From assembly GCA_905250885.1 (NCBI GenBank), contig CAJNOQ010003477.1, positions 1 through 20,164 on the forward strand: DNA of 20,164 bases, given 5' to 3'. Both the position numbers and the translations under genes were made by a program. Below the pieces are notes generated by a model. That model worked only from the letters and a program-made list of their open reading frames with translations. It did not search any database and had not been told where the DNA came from. This DNA comes from Didymodactylos carnosus. Taxonomy: Eukaryota; Rotifera; Eurotatoria; Philodinida; Philodinidae. This document shows, one piece after another, positions 8,978 through 18,720 of the stretch; within the stretch, counting starts at the first letter, position 1, and each line of letters opens with the position of its first letter.

Positions 8978-9551
8978 CCCTAGTGAAACTTCTTGTACAT
9001 AAGATCTTCGTGGGTTAAGAAATGTCGCAAGATCTTGGAAAAAACACCAGGAAGTCAAAAACTTAGATTCTAGAATCTTTTACTCAAGATCTTGAAACGT
9101 CTTGGCTTACTCCACTTAAGATCTTGTTCAAGAACTTGTGGACAGAAATTTCAAGATCTTGAGTGAATCCACTCAAGATTCTTCAAGAGGCTGGGTGAAA
9201 AATTTTCTTTACATTTTGTTTTTATTTATGACAGACATAGCCATCGGATGCACGACCATATAGAGTCATAGATTCTTCCTTAAACAACTATGGTTAAGAA
9301 GGAAAGAAATTCTAAGCTATTCTAAGTGTGAAAATATTCGCATTTATATTTACACAAGAGTGTAAAACAAAATGATGATTCAAGAATTTCCAAGATCTTG
9401 CCACAAGAAGTCAAGAAATTACAAGATGTTCAAAATCTTGACTTTTTGGAATTTCTTGGAGTCTTACGTTTTCTTACCAAGATCTTGAATCAAGATCTTA
9501 CTAATAAAATTCAAGAAGTCAATATCTTGGTTACAAGAAGTTCTATTAGGG
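8978..9551. mobile_element. 574-bp element with CAAGATCTTG subterminal repeats
   Basis: The left end CCCTAGTGAAACTTCTTGTA matches the inverted right end CCCTAATAGAACTTCTTGTA. Over the outer 31 bases I count 24 identities. Two clusters (about 8999-9192 and 9381-9540) carry roughly ten exact or near copies of the palindromic decamer CAAGATCTTG or its half-site. The roughly 190-bp centre lacks them. No convincing target duplication was found at the edges. The 64-codon open frame at 9398-9592 is made largely of these repeats and is unlikely to be a gene. The layout suggests a non-autonomous DNA transposon with subterminal binding sites. Confidence 0.6.
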
Positions 9552-11920
9552 AGGTCATTTTCAAAAACATAAGGCTTCATTTTGATTTTTAGACATTCAA
9601 ATGTTTGTCCTGATGGTATGAAACAAATCTTACGCCTAACGTACTAAAAATAGTGTTCTTATCTGCTCCTATCAGATTGCTCGTTTGAAAAGCTGTTGAT
9701 TGTTTATCAAAGAAAATAGTTGTAACAATTAGTCATGGATGTTGTAAGAGCACTAAATAGAACGCAACTAGGTTAAAGCGAAACTTTTTTCACCTAAGTC
9801 TAGTCTTAAAAGAAGACAACAACTTCTAAGAAATAGATTATTCAATTATACGAAGTGAAATAAAGTCTTTAGTTCATTTTAAGTACTTTGGCTGAATAGT
9901 ATTTGATAGAATTCTTTTATATGAACATATATTTTGACCATACACCGCACTCGTCTTCTGGGGTACAATATCACTAAAATTACTTACAATTAAAATGTGC
10001 ATATCGAACATACGCCAAAGTTAAGTAAGATAACATTGTACTCTGTGTATCCTTAGTAGATGTTAGAACTGTAATATGAAGATTAGACTATTTTTTCTCT
10101 TTCTTCATATATTACTTTTTTGTACATAGTATATTTCGTCCTTTCGTTCTGACACAGATAAGAATTTTTTCCCAGTTGTTATAGCAGTACAATAAGAAAC
10201 TTTGAGAAGAACTAATATTTGTATAGAATTTTGTGGCTAATCCGTTCGATTATGGTCATAGTAAACGAATTATTGTTAAAAGATCTGTCAAAAAATGTTT
10301 CGGACCTGTTGCTAACTTCTTACTGTCAAACTCGATCTGTAATAAAATATATTAAATAGAACTACTATATAATATATTGCTAAAAACAATCTAACTATCA
10401 GATATGAATGGCTGTAATCAGAAGTTTACCATTCATTTTTTATATAATGCACACCGCCACCTATTTATTTCTTTATTTATTGGATAAAGCCGACAAGAAA
10501 TGATATTTTTCTTCTTTATTTGTCTGTCATGCACGAGCAGCTTTATGAGTAGTTGGTATGTGATCTGACGACATTATTGTAGTACTCTGGTAATATACGG
10601 CAGTCTGATACAGATTCGGTTCTCTAAGTTATTGTTAGGCAAAAAAGAAATGCTGGAAGGGTCTGCATGCTCTGAAAATGTCTTCTTTGTCTGGTTTACG
10701 TATGTCAGAACGATTTTTTTGAAAAACACTGATATCTCGTAACGGCTTTGATTATATGAGTTATCGTCGTTTGATCACAATATTGATCAAGATATCTTTT
10801 GTTGTATGAAATTCAGCTTCCACTATAGAATAACAGCTAGTTGTAGAAACACATCGAGAAGATCGGTGCAAAACTGTGGCAGTTCTAATGTTTTCTAATA
10901 GAATTAACAAAATCTTGACGGTATAAATGTTTCGAATCTAAATTAGTAGAGTTAGCAGAGACGATCGTAAAAGTTTATGAATTTCTCTCAGGTAGCTTGA
11001 GAGAAATGAACGTCGCATTGGTGTGATACCCTCCTCGAAAAGAAACTGTCATTGTAATGTATTTCCATGTTTCGCAATCTGTCGAAGCCTTGTACATCTA
11101 CTCCTCTATGATAATTTGACTCACTACTGATGCGAGCTTTTGTCTAATTTGAAATATAGTTTTTTCAAAACTTAATTTTCACCTTGTCTTGCTTTAGAAT
11201 AGTTTTCCCTCCAATTCATATAACATTTTCGGAATCAGGTCATCGAGCTGCATGCATCAAACGACGAAGTTGCTTAATAAAAATTGTTGATCAAAGAAAT
11301 TGCCTGTGATCCTGGTTTCCCACCTACGATTTTTGAAAAAAATTTACAAACTTTTTTAACCTGTTTTATTCCTCAGTGTGTTGATTAGAATGTTTTAATA
11401 ATCATTCAAAAAATGGTTCACACGTCGAAAAATCGATGTTTCCTCGAACAAACCATGAAGCCATATCGTGGCAGAGAGATTGAAAAGCACAACGTATTTA
11501 TACGATATTATGTTTATTTGATTGTCACAGCTTTTCTGAGAGTTTGTCAAAATTTGTCATGGCGTATGCGTAACTAATCATAATTTTATTTAAAGGGGAA
11601 CTTCCAATTCATAATCAATAAAAACATGAATGATAGATAGGCGTCAATAGTTGGTAACAATGAACTCTTTTATTGTTCATATTAATTTTTGCAGCATTTC
11701 TTGTCATCCGCATAAAAGAGAAAAGCTGATGAGACACTCGCATAACCTTTGTTCACTTTAGTGCATATCTTTAAGATTATGTGTGACTCCTTATTAAAAT
11801 GAACATCATAGTTTCATTTAATTTTTTATTTTAATTTTGTTTTTCTGTTGACACACCCGGAGAAGCTCTCCATATCAATTCAATCGCGTAATTTTAAAAA
11901 CGTGTTTGGTCAAAACTGAT
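9552..11920. other. 2.4-kb AT-rich stretch without recognisable gene
   Basis: No frame of 61 codons or more was found on either strand, and I could not assemble a spliced gene from short exons. One compact hairpin is visible at 10981-11007 (ATTTCTCTCA-loop-TGAGAGAAAT, 10-bp perfect stem). Nothing else stood out. Confidence 0.5.
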
Positions 11921-12173
11921 TGCAGATTCGAACTCTCTATAGTCGATTACCTTGTACGCAATAAGTTTTGAATCGCGATACTCTAGAAAAAATTTCTTAG
12001 TCTCTCTCATTCAGCCCGTCTCCAAGAACTTCGTAAAAAATTCTTTTGCAAAACAATGGAGGAACTCTTTCGGTAGTATCCCAATTCAAAACTTGATGCG
12101 TACATGGTACCCAACTACGGAGAGTCAGAATTTGCGATCAGTTTTGGCCGAACACGCTTTTAAAATTTCTCAA
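11921..12173 (+). repeat. 260-bp dispersed repeat, copy 2
   Basis: Second copy of the repeat at 8673-8938, in the same orientation about 3.2 kb away. Shared blocks include CGATTACCTTGTA near the start and GCTTTTAAAATTT at the end. Many substitutions and small indels separate the copies, so the duplication is old. Confidence 0.5.
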
Positions 12174-12985
12174 CTGAATTGATATGTGCAAGAAAAATCT
12201 GTATAAAACTTTGAATAGACCTCCAAGAGAAGTCTATAGAATGTAGAGAAGATTTGTGGCAGAGAATTCTTCAAAAGCTGCATAGATCAGTCGCAGATTG
12301 TTATAGAATATCAGCAGATAGTTCACAGATCATTTATAGAGTTCGAGGAATTTCTATAAAAATTTCTGTGAAATCTATCGTTTGTAACAATCGAACCAAA
12401 TTTTGTCTACATTTTGCACAGGAATTTGCAAATATAAAATGTGCAAACGTTTAACTTGGACAAAGGACAGTTCATGCGGACATTTTTGTCAAAAATGATT
12501 CGTTTTAGTTCAGTTTGACTTCCTATATCTCAAAATGACTATAAAAAGTGCTTTTTCCGGCCAGAATTGGCTGAGGGGACTCTTAGAAATTCTTTGACTT
12601 CTGAACTTTTTTTTCTTGTTAAATTTGTGTTATATATTATGCAGGCTTCGTATTTTTCTGTTTTTGTATGAGAAGATCCTGTTTTTCCTGTATTTTGACG
12701 TTTTTCTGTAGTCTTACTGTTTACTGGGGTGAAATCTGTTAGAAAGCCTCTGCCTCTTACTTGAATCCAGTCAGCCAGCTAGACAAATATTCTTACTTCA
12801 GTTTCTTTCAGTCAATCAAGAGAAGAGAAGACTAAGATAAATGACGTTTACACTCAGGACCAGAATGTCCTCATAAAGACTGACTGTATAAATTCTACAC
12901 ACTCATGTCGAAATATTAAACGAAAGAAGTTAAAAAAATGAAAAAGAAGCAGTGAAGAATAAACAAAAGTAAAGTGAAGTATGAT
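12174..12985. other. no supported gene
   Basis: A 66-codon open frame at 12254-12454 and scattered AGAT/AGTCT-rich sequence are present, without motifs, splice partners or poly(A) support. No element ends were recognised. Confidence 0.4.
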
Positions 12986-12993
12986 GTTGTTGT

Positions 12994-13305
12994 TAGACAT
13001 GGGCAGGACGGTCCCGATTCCGGCGGGACTAGGACCGAGATCAGGCACAAGAAAACTAGTTCTATAAAAGTAAAACTTTCGTTGTAGAATCAAATTCTAA
13101 TGTGAGTTTCAAACTCGTTTTACTGTTAAATTTTTTCTTGCAAGGCTGTAGAAAGCTCTACAATGCAGTACAATAGTAAAAAGCTGCATTGAACTTTTCG
13201 GCAACAGGGGAAAGTTTTTTCATGTTCTATGGCCAAAATTTTCATCGGAAACAAACAATTTTCTACGGAAACGGGACCAAAAAAGGCTGGTTTCACTCAT
13301 CTCTA
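12994..13305. mobile_element. non-autonomous hAT-like element (312 bp) with perfect 8-bp TSD
   Basis: The ends are TAGACATGGGC and, inverted, TAGAGATGAGT (8 of 11 identical). They are flanked directly by the octamer GTTGTTGT on both sides (12986-12993 and 13306-13313). An 8-bp duplication with TAG-starting ends is the hAT pattern. The first 50 bases are GC-rich with degenerate GGGAC/GGTCCC/GGACC units, and the right end carries GGGACC again. The duplicated octamer lies in a GTT run, so slight slippage of the boundaries is possible. There is no transposase coding. Confidence 0.75.
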
Positions 13306-13313
13306 GTTGTTGT

Positions 13314-14006
13314 TACGTATAGAAAAAGAGGAAGATAGAAGAAAACAACAATAATAAATCTCACTTGTCCCTTTTCTGCATTCGCTTATTTCCTGTATTT
13401 TTGAAAAAAAATTATTAACTTTCTTGTCTTGTCGACGGAGAAAAATCCTCTCCTGTTACTGTTTTTTGAAAGTGGATAGTACGAACTCTGATTATGCGAT
13501 GCAGTTTGCTGATCCCAAATATGGCATTTGCTTTGATTGGAAGCATATTTTTAATAGAAAAAAATAGATTTTACTTGAAAACCCTTGAATTTTTATAAAT
13601 ACCGTTGTACAGATTATGAACAAATATGCACCGATATTCTGATGTTGTATGTGTGATATATCTCGAAGGAGATTTTTGAAAAGTTTGAGCTTCGTTGGAA
13701 GAATAGAAATTAACTATAGTGAAGATATGTTTTGTGCAATTTTTTTACCGTGGGAAACATGAGTATTCTCTGACATCTTCGATTCAAATAATATAATTCT
13801 TTGTTTTAAGTACCCGTAATCAAATGAAGATTTATGCATAAAATTACTTCGTTCAAACAAGTGTTTCACATGCTCAAAACATTCGAATATTATCAGACAT
13901 ATTGATTTTATGACCATTTTTCCTATTTGAGTTTTATTACTACTGCATGACTCGAACCAAAGGTTTTGGGGAAAAATATAGCTGACAGTTTGAAGAATAT
14001 TAATCA
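13314..14006. other. no supported gene
   Basis: A 97-codon minus-strand frame (13714-14007) shows no motif, and its composition gives no reason to call it. A short + strand frame ending near 13567 is also unremarkable. No repeats were identified. Confidence 0.4.
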
Positions 14007-14324
14007 CTATTTGAAATCGAAAAATGCGAACTTTCTCTTTTTGGTTAAATATCCGCGCCGTTGCCTATTCTGTAGGAAGGAGGGGAGGGAGTCAAAACAA
14101 GCAAAAAGTTGGTTACATAGTGCTTGAATGGTCCTTTCTTTATTGACTTTACTTTTCTTCCCATGTTTGTATTTGTACCGCTGCTGGATGTCGTCATACT
14201 TCCAGTCTCCCGATTTTATTTCGTTTGCAAGATTTAATTTTTGTAGTTTGTTTGCACTTCCCTTCTTACTACGCATCGAAAAACCGGACTTTGTGCAATT
14301 TATTACATCTTTTTCTCGTAACAT
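14007..14324 (-). CDS. possible HTH-containing transposase N-terminus (relic)
   Basis: A 105-codon frame with a basic N-terminal half. Residues about 19-64 include KKGSANKLQKLNLANEIKSG and DDIQQRYKYKHGKKSKVNKE. The pattern of an EIKSG turn, a following amphipathic helix and a KVNK end resembles the psq/CENP-B-like helix-turn-helix at the start of pogo/Tigger-type transposases. After about residue 70 the sequence looks non-coding, and no DDE domain follows in any minus-strand frame, so if real it is a truncated relic. A chance ORF is the alternative. Confidence 0.25.
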   Translation of the reverse strand: MLREKDVINCTKSGFSMRSKKGSANKLQKLNLANEIKSGDWKYDDIQQRYKYKHGKKSKVNKERTIQALCNQLFACFDSLPSFLQNRQRRGYLTKKRKFAFFDFK

Positions 14325-14674
14325 TTATGGTTTTCGGTGTTTATAGCTAACCTAGATAAGGTACAGCATGCGCCACACACCTTACGTTTACGTTTGTTGC
14401 ACCCTGTGAGGCTTGATCGAACAACGATATAGTAGCGATACATCGTAACGGTGGGATTCTATCAGATAATCGTGCAATAAACTAATGGTTGATATGAAAA
14501 TATAGTGTTATTATCATTATTCAAACGAGTGATAGAACCAAAGGTTAAAGAATTATTTGATTGATAAAGTTTTATTGTTGCTGGATGAAGAGATGTCGAC
14601 GAATCGAACGATACATGGTTTTTGAACAGACAATGGGCATTTGAAGTGAACTATAACGAATTGATGATAATAAA
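14325..14674. other. no supported gene
   Basis: This lies between the HTH-like ORF and the integrase pseudogene. I see no frame, hairpin or terminal repeat that I can support. It may hold the 3' end of the integrase-bearing transposon. Confidence 0.35.
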
Positions 14675-15824
14675 TCAACAAGACAATTGAAAACAGAATG
14701 AGAAAGGTTTATTATTGTAAGTAACAGAGAAACTAGTTATGTTTGAATTATTAATTAATTTTTGTTGATCAATATTGTCTATTATATGCTCAATTATTTT
14801 AAATGTACCACCAGTAACATTTTCTAGAACACTTTTGACTGGTGTAGAGACTTGTTCGTCAACAATATCTTCATCTTTTTCAATTTTTCAAAATTCGGAA
14901 TCATACCGAGGACATTGATCAAACATAACAACCTTGACTTTACTAGTTTCTGATGTTCTTGTATTGATACAAGAACACGTAATAAATTTTCGGACCAATA
15001 TGTTGTACCATTCGTTTGTAACCACTCCTCCAACGATAAACTCAATATCCCCTTGTGAAAACACAGATCAGAAAAAACTTGTTTTTAATGCCAGAATAAC
15101 TTTTGCAACAAAATACTCTGAACCATTATCCGAATGTAATAGACGTGGGTGAATCGAAAGTAAAAAATAACTGACAATGTTTGGTAACTAGGTCCGTAGT
15201 CAGTTTATTTATTAATGGATAAAACCCCAAGTGAATTTTGAAAAATGGTTAATACAATGTAATATCCAACAATAACAACTTTGAAAAAACAATATCTGAT
15301 CTCATACCCACTAGAACAATTTGTAACCGAGTCATAACACCGAGTGATATAACTGGTTTTGAAACTGTTGGCTGTTTTAATACTTTTCGAAACTCACATG
15401 GAAGACAATGTTTCCAAAATATTTCAACAACGATCCTTGGTACCCACAAAGAATGGGAATTACTTTCATTTAAGTTTATTGTTCGCCTACTATGCAACAC
15501 ATTTAAATACCATTTTTTCATTACAAAAAAAATGGTTCATAAATGCACAACTTTTTTTCTTCTTTCACAACAAACAATATCAGTTTCTACAATTATAACA
15601 TTTTTCTTGTTCAAAATACAAATTTTGTAGAAAATGATTCCGAAGACTTACTTTTCTGTAGTAATAACCCTTTCAATATTTTATCACACGTTTCTTTTCT
15701 TACATATGCTTTTCCTCGATACTTTTCTTGGAAGGAAGAAATATATTTTATAGATAGAAGAAAGAGTTAAAGTGTTAGCAGAAGAAGACATTACGGTAGA
15801 TGATGAAGAAGCCACTACTGACAT
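14675..15824 (-). pseudogene. decayed Ginger/KRBA2-type transposon integrase
   Basis: Minus-strand remnants of one protein occur in order across several frames. A Ser-rich start (ATG 15822-15824) is followed by EKYRGKAYVRKE (about 15690-15730), the zinc-knuckle region VEIFWKHCLPC (15396-15428) running into KQPTVSKPVISLGVMTRLQI, then HFSKFTWGF (near 15220), HSDNG (15122-15136), LEEWLQTNGTTYWSENLL (14980-15033), and an acidic tail to TGA 14675. These match the integrases of Ginger-like DNA transposons and the host proteins KRBA2 and SCAND3. It is dead: the first catalytic Asp (family QIDL) reads QIVL, the third-acid region is deleted, SEFWK reads SEF-stop-K at 14887-14889, and several frameshifts are present. 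No transposon termini were identified. Confidence 0.85.
14954..14977. repeat. 24-bp near-perfect palindrome inside the integrase relic
   Basis: TGTTCTTGTAT-TG-ATACAAGAACA: an 11-bp perfect stem with a two-base centre. It may be chance or a small mutation product in dead sequence. Confidence 0.6.
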
Positions 15825-16421
15825 ATCAGTTATTTGAAACAATACATAAAAATACTTTATCTTCAAAGATAAAATCAAATTTTCGATAAAAATGATAAAA
15901 GATGAAATAGTAGTATGAGATAAAAGTATAAAATAAATATTCTCTTTTTAAATCGGCTCACAAAACAAAAGATCAATTAGAACGAGTGCTGATTTACTAT
16001 AACCTGAAACTATTTATATAGTCTCACACTACATTCACAACGACTTTCATGTGTCGCAGTTAGGTAGAGCAGTACGGGGTATAGGCTAGAGAAATGATGT
16101 TGCGTTATTACTAATAGTTTCATAGTAAGTCATTACTCGTCACGAGAGAAACTAAGATTATGATCATCAGTTTTGTATCGAAATTTCAGTCTCACTGGTC
16201 ATATCTTAGATTTATCTCGATTCTACTTTTATCCACAATAAGTCAAAATATGCATTCCAGTTTTAATCAGATAAATCTAAAATTTTATTGAATTTCAGAT
16301 TTGTCTGTAAAATAATTATTATCTAGTTTAAATTCTATAAAATATTGGATTGTTATTTTGTTTGAATTTGTTAGAGATAAGATTACGGTTAAAATTTTCT
16401 TTCTTTAGATTGTTTTGTCAG
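15825..16421 (+). promoter_or_regulatory. upstream region of the B-box/SPRY-like gene with AG acceptor at the ATG
   Basis: About 600 bp without coding capacity. It ends in a pyrimidine-rich tract (TTTTCTTTCTTTAG) and then TTTTGTCAG directly abutting the ATG at 16422. An AG immediately before the start codon fits a 5' UTR intron or spliced-leader trans-splicing. TATTTATATAGTC at about 16011 is TATA-like but 400 bp from the ATG, so its role is uncertain. Confidence 0.35.
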
Positions 16422-17501
16422 ATGGCTACTAAAATACCTTGCGCTAATCCAAATTGTGCAAAACACATTGGTATATTTGCGTGTCAAGGATGTAAACAAC
16501 TGTTTTGTGGAAAACATTCTAATGAACATCGTCAAGAAATTACAAATCTCCTCGATAATATTATGTGTGAACATGACTCAATGCTTCAGCAACTACACCA
16601 GACTATGACAAATGTATTGTCTCAAAATTCGTTACTAGATCAAATTAATAAATGGGAAAATGATTCAATAAATAGTATTCAAATAGCTGCCAAGGAAGCG
16701 CGAGATATTGTTGAACAAATTATCTATCAAAAGAAGGAAGAGGCAGAAAATGATTTTCGTGTATTATCGAGCGAGTTAAAACAGCGACGAGAAAATGATG
16801 ATTATGTTGAAACGGATATAAATGAATGGAAAAACGAATTATATAGAAGGAGAGAAAAATTAAATATATCTGATAACATTGGTATTGATATTGGTTCATC
16901 AGTTCCAAATCCCATTAAATTGATATGGAATCCAATAACACAACAGAATTTACAATCAGGAAAGGAAAAATTTAGCAAAGTTTGCGGTGATATAAAACTA
17001 GAATGTAATGGTCAGATAGCTATTCATAAAGGTATGGATTGCACTCATCCAAGTGTTTATGGTACAAATATATATTTAGATGGTGTTCATGAAATTTCTA
17101 TTCATGTTCAAAAATTGGAACGCCTTAGAAAATGGATCTTTTTGGGTATTACATCATTGTTAAAACCAATGAGAGCCAATCCCTTTTCATCATCGTCGGC
17201 TAATGGCTGGTTGTTTTCTGATGGTATAGCAAATGCAGTTGAGTGTAATGATAAAAAATCAGTTGCACAAACAAACGCTATTATGTGTCAGAAAGGAGTA
17301 GGACACGATATTCATCTTAATTATAATATTAATGAGAATGATATAGTTAAAGTAGTTTTAAATTGCCAAAAGAAAAACATTCAATTAACTCATACAGGCA
17401 AGCTTGTGTCCCAAATATCTGTTGAACTTGAAAGTTGTCCATTTCCGTGGCAACTATTTGTTAGTCTTGGTCACACCAATGATTGTATACGAATTGTATA
17501 A
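16422..17501 (+). CDS. B-box-like zinc finger, coiled-coil, SPRY-like protein
   Basis: An intact single-exon frame of 359 residues. I start at ATG 16422 rather than the upstream in-frame ATG at 16350, because Met-Ala-Thr-Lys directly precedes the zinc finger and a splice acceptor abuts it. Residues 7-36 hold C7, C12, H15, C21-x2-C24, C29 and H32, H36, a B-box-like metal-binding pattern. Residues about 37-150 are Glu/Lys/Gln-rich and probably a coiled coil. Residues about 180-359 resemble a SPRY/B30.2-like beta-sandwich, with HEISIHVQKLERLRKWIFLG and later NGWLFSDG. The order finger, coil, SPRY recalls TRIM proteins, but there is no RING, so it is probably a binding or scaffold protein rather than a ubiquitin ligase. 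Its partner is unknown. A poly(A) signal follows 66 bases after the stop. Confidence 0.85.
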   Translation: MATKIPCANPNCAKHIGIFACQGCKQLFCGKHSNEHRQEITNLLDNIMCEHDSMLQQLHQTMTNVLSQNSLLDQINKWENDSINSIQIAAKEARDIVEQIIYQKKEEAENDFRVLSSELKQRRENDDYVETDINEWKNELYRRREKLNISDNIGIDIGSSVPNPIKLIWNPITQQNLQSGKEKFSKVCGDIKLECNGQIAIHKGMDCTHPSVYGTNIYLDGVHEISIHVQKLERLRKWIFLGITSLLKPMRANPFSSSSANGWLFSDGIANAVECNDKKSVAQTNAIMCQKGVGHDIHLNYNINENDIVKVVLNCQKKNIQLTHTGKLVSQISVELESCPFPWQLFVSLGHTNDCIRIV

Positions 17502-17566
17502 GTGAGCAATCCATGTCTAACATATCGAACAATTTGATTGAATGATCTTTTCTTTTCACTAACTGT

Positions 17567-17572
17567 AATAAA
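17567..17572 (+). promoter_or_regulatory. poly(A) signal of the B-box/SPRY-like gene
   Basis: AATAAA lies 66 bases after the TAA stop, followed by T-rich sequence. Confidence 0.6.
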
Positions 17573-18010
17573 ATGATTTCAAACTCATTTATAGATTAAA
17601 ATTTTTACTCTAGATTTTTATATTTTTTTCTAATAAAAGATAATAGATGGACATCCGAACACCACAAATCAGTTTTTTGATTAGAAGGAAATGATCAAAA
17701 CTGATGTGCAACGAAGTGATTCTGAGTAAGTGTCAAGATGCGATTCCATATGCTTTTATTCAATCTAAGTAAAGGAAGCAATTAGCTGAAAGACATTAGT
17801 GTTAAGTTTGGAGAGGTTTTGTAAGATCGTGCGGTTTTTCATCAGAAAATTTTGACACAATAGACACATGCAATCTTTAACCCTTAAAAGCCGAGAGGGT
17901 TTTTTTTTGACAAAGGGAAGAAACTGATCACAAAAATAGAGATTATGGACCCTCAGTATGCTCATACTATAGCTAAAAAGAATTAGCTTGTTCTTCTTCC
18001 AGAGTTACAG
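17573..18010. other. 3' flank, no gene seen
   Basis: Only a short inverted repeat (ATCAGTTTT / AAAACTGAT, 17667-17704) and a small hairpin (AACCCTT...GAGGGTT, about 17879-17900) are visible. Confidence 0.4.
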
Positions 18011-18359
18011 AATGCCCTTGGAAGGAATATTAGGCCTTATAGAAAAATCGAAAGAAAGGACTTTTGATCTGAAATTTTGCCCATAAATAGGTCTCATGAT
18101 CCTTAAAGTGAACTGAAATTTTCAGCCAAAACGAATGCTTTCTTGTCAAGGTATTGAATACGGAAAAAAACGATCACATTTCACAAAATACTCACAAAAT
18201 CGAGTTTTCTTCAACGTGTCGTATCTCGAGAAGGAAGCGTCCGTTTTGGCTGAAAATTCCTAGGCATTTTAAGGATCACGAGACCTATTTATGAGCAAAA
18301 TTTCAGATCAAAATTCTTTCCTTCGATTTTTCTATAAGGCCGAATGTCCCTTCCAACGG
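18011..18359. mobile_element. foldback element with about 135-bp arms
   Basis: Bases 18011-18147 are inverted at 18226-18359. Shared blocks, in order, are GGCCTTATAGAAAAATCGAA, TTTTGATCTGAAATTTTGC, CATAAATAGGTCTC, TGATCCTTAAA and TTTTCAGCCAAAACG. The loop of about 78 bp is non-coding. Arm mismatches are few, so this is younger than the large duplication at 5085-7185. It is a long snap-back unit, probably a MITE. Target duplications could not be fixed. Confidence 0.75.
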
Positions 18360-18622
18360 ATATTTTTTTCGGATGTCATATCGCGACAGTAGATCACTTC
18401 GAAGTTTACGTGCTAGGTTCATAAGATAGCTGAGTGTAATGGTCACCCATATCAGTCACAAAAACACAACTGCACGCTGTGTCTATGAATAGACTAAATC
18501 TTCAAAAAAAGCTTTAATTCACAAAAGTTTTTTATTTTCTGCAAATTAATTGTCTCGTTTAGAAACCAGTAAAAACGTTTTGTTTTTCAATCAATAGTCT
18601 ATCAGACTAATTTAGAGATTAT

Positions 18623-18720
18623 CACACCTAAGGAAATATCTATCCTGGGGCTTCGAGAAAATCCGATGGCATTCCTGAACCACCGAAGATTAAGAGGTCG
18701 CTTAGTTCCCAGTTTGTAGA
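18623..18720 (+). repeat. dispersed repeat, copy B (coding-like)
   Basis: Partner of 3285-3382. It reads TPKEISILGLRENPMAFLN followed by HRRLRGRLVPSL and a stop, in the same frame as copy A and with no indel over 84 bases. Flanking sequence does not match, so only this block is shared. Confidence 0.55.

Noticed and set aside
8984..9540. CRISPR-like array
   Set aside because: The repeats are 10-bp palindromes at irregular spacing in a eukaryote-like genome, with no uniform spacers.
9398..9592. 64-codon frame within the decamer element
   Set aside because: The peptide is largely a translation of the CAAGATCTTG repeats.
11925..11945. GATTCGAACTC as a tRNA T-arm
   Set aside because: No cloverleaf can be built around it, and the segment is homologous to the repeat at 8673, which lacks this motif.
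15359..15770. + strand frames opposite the integrase relic
   Set aside because: The minus strand carries recognisable integrase motifs there. The + frames are antisense.
16389..16908. Minus-strand frames opposite the B-box/SPRY-like gene
   Set aside because: They are shadows of the real + strand gene, whose zinc finger and coil explain the sequence.
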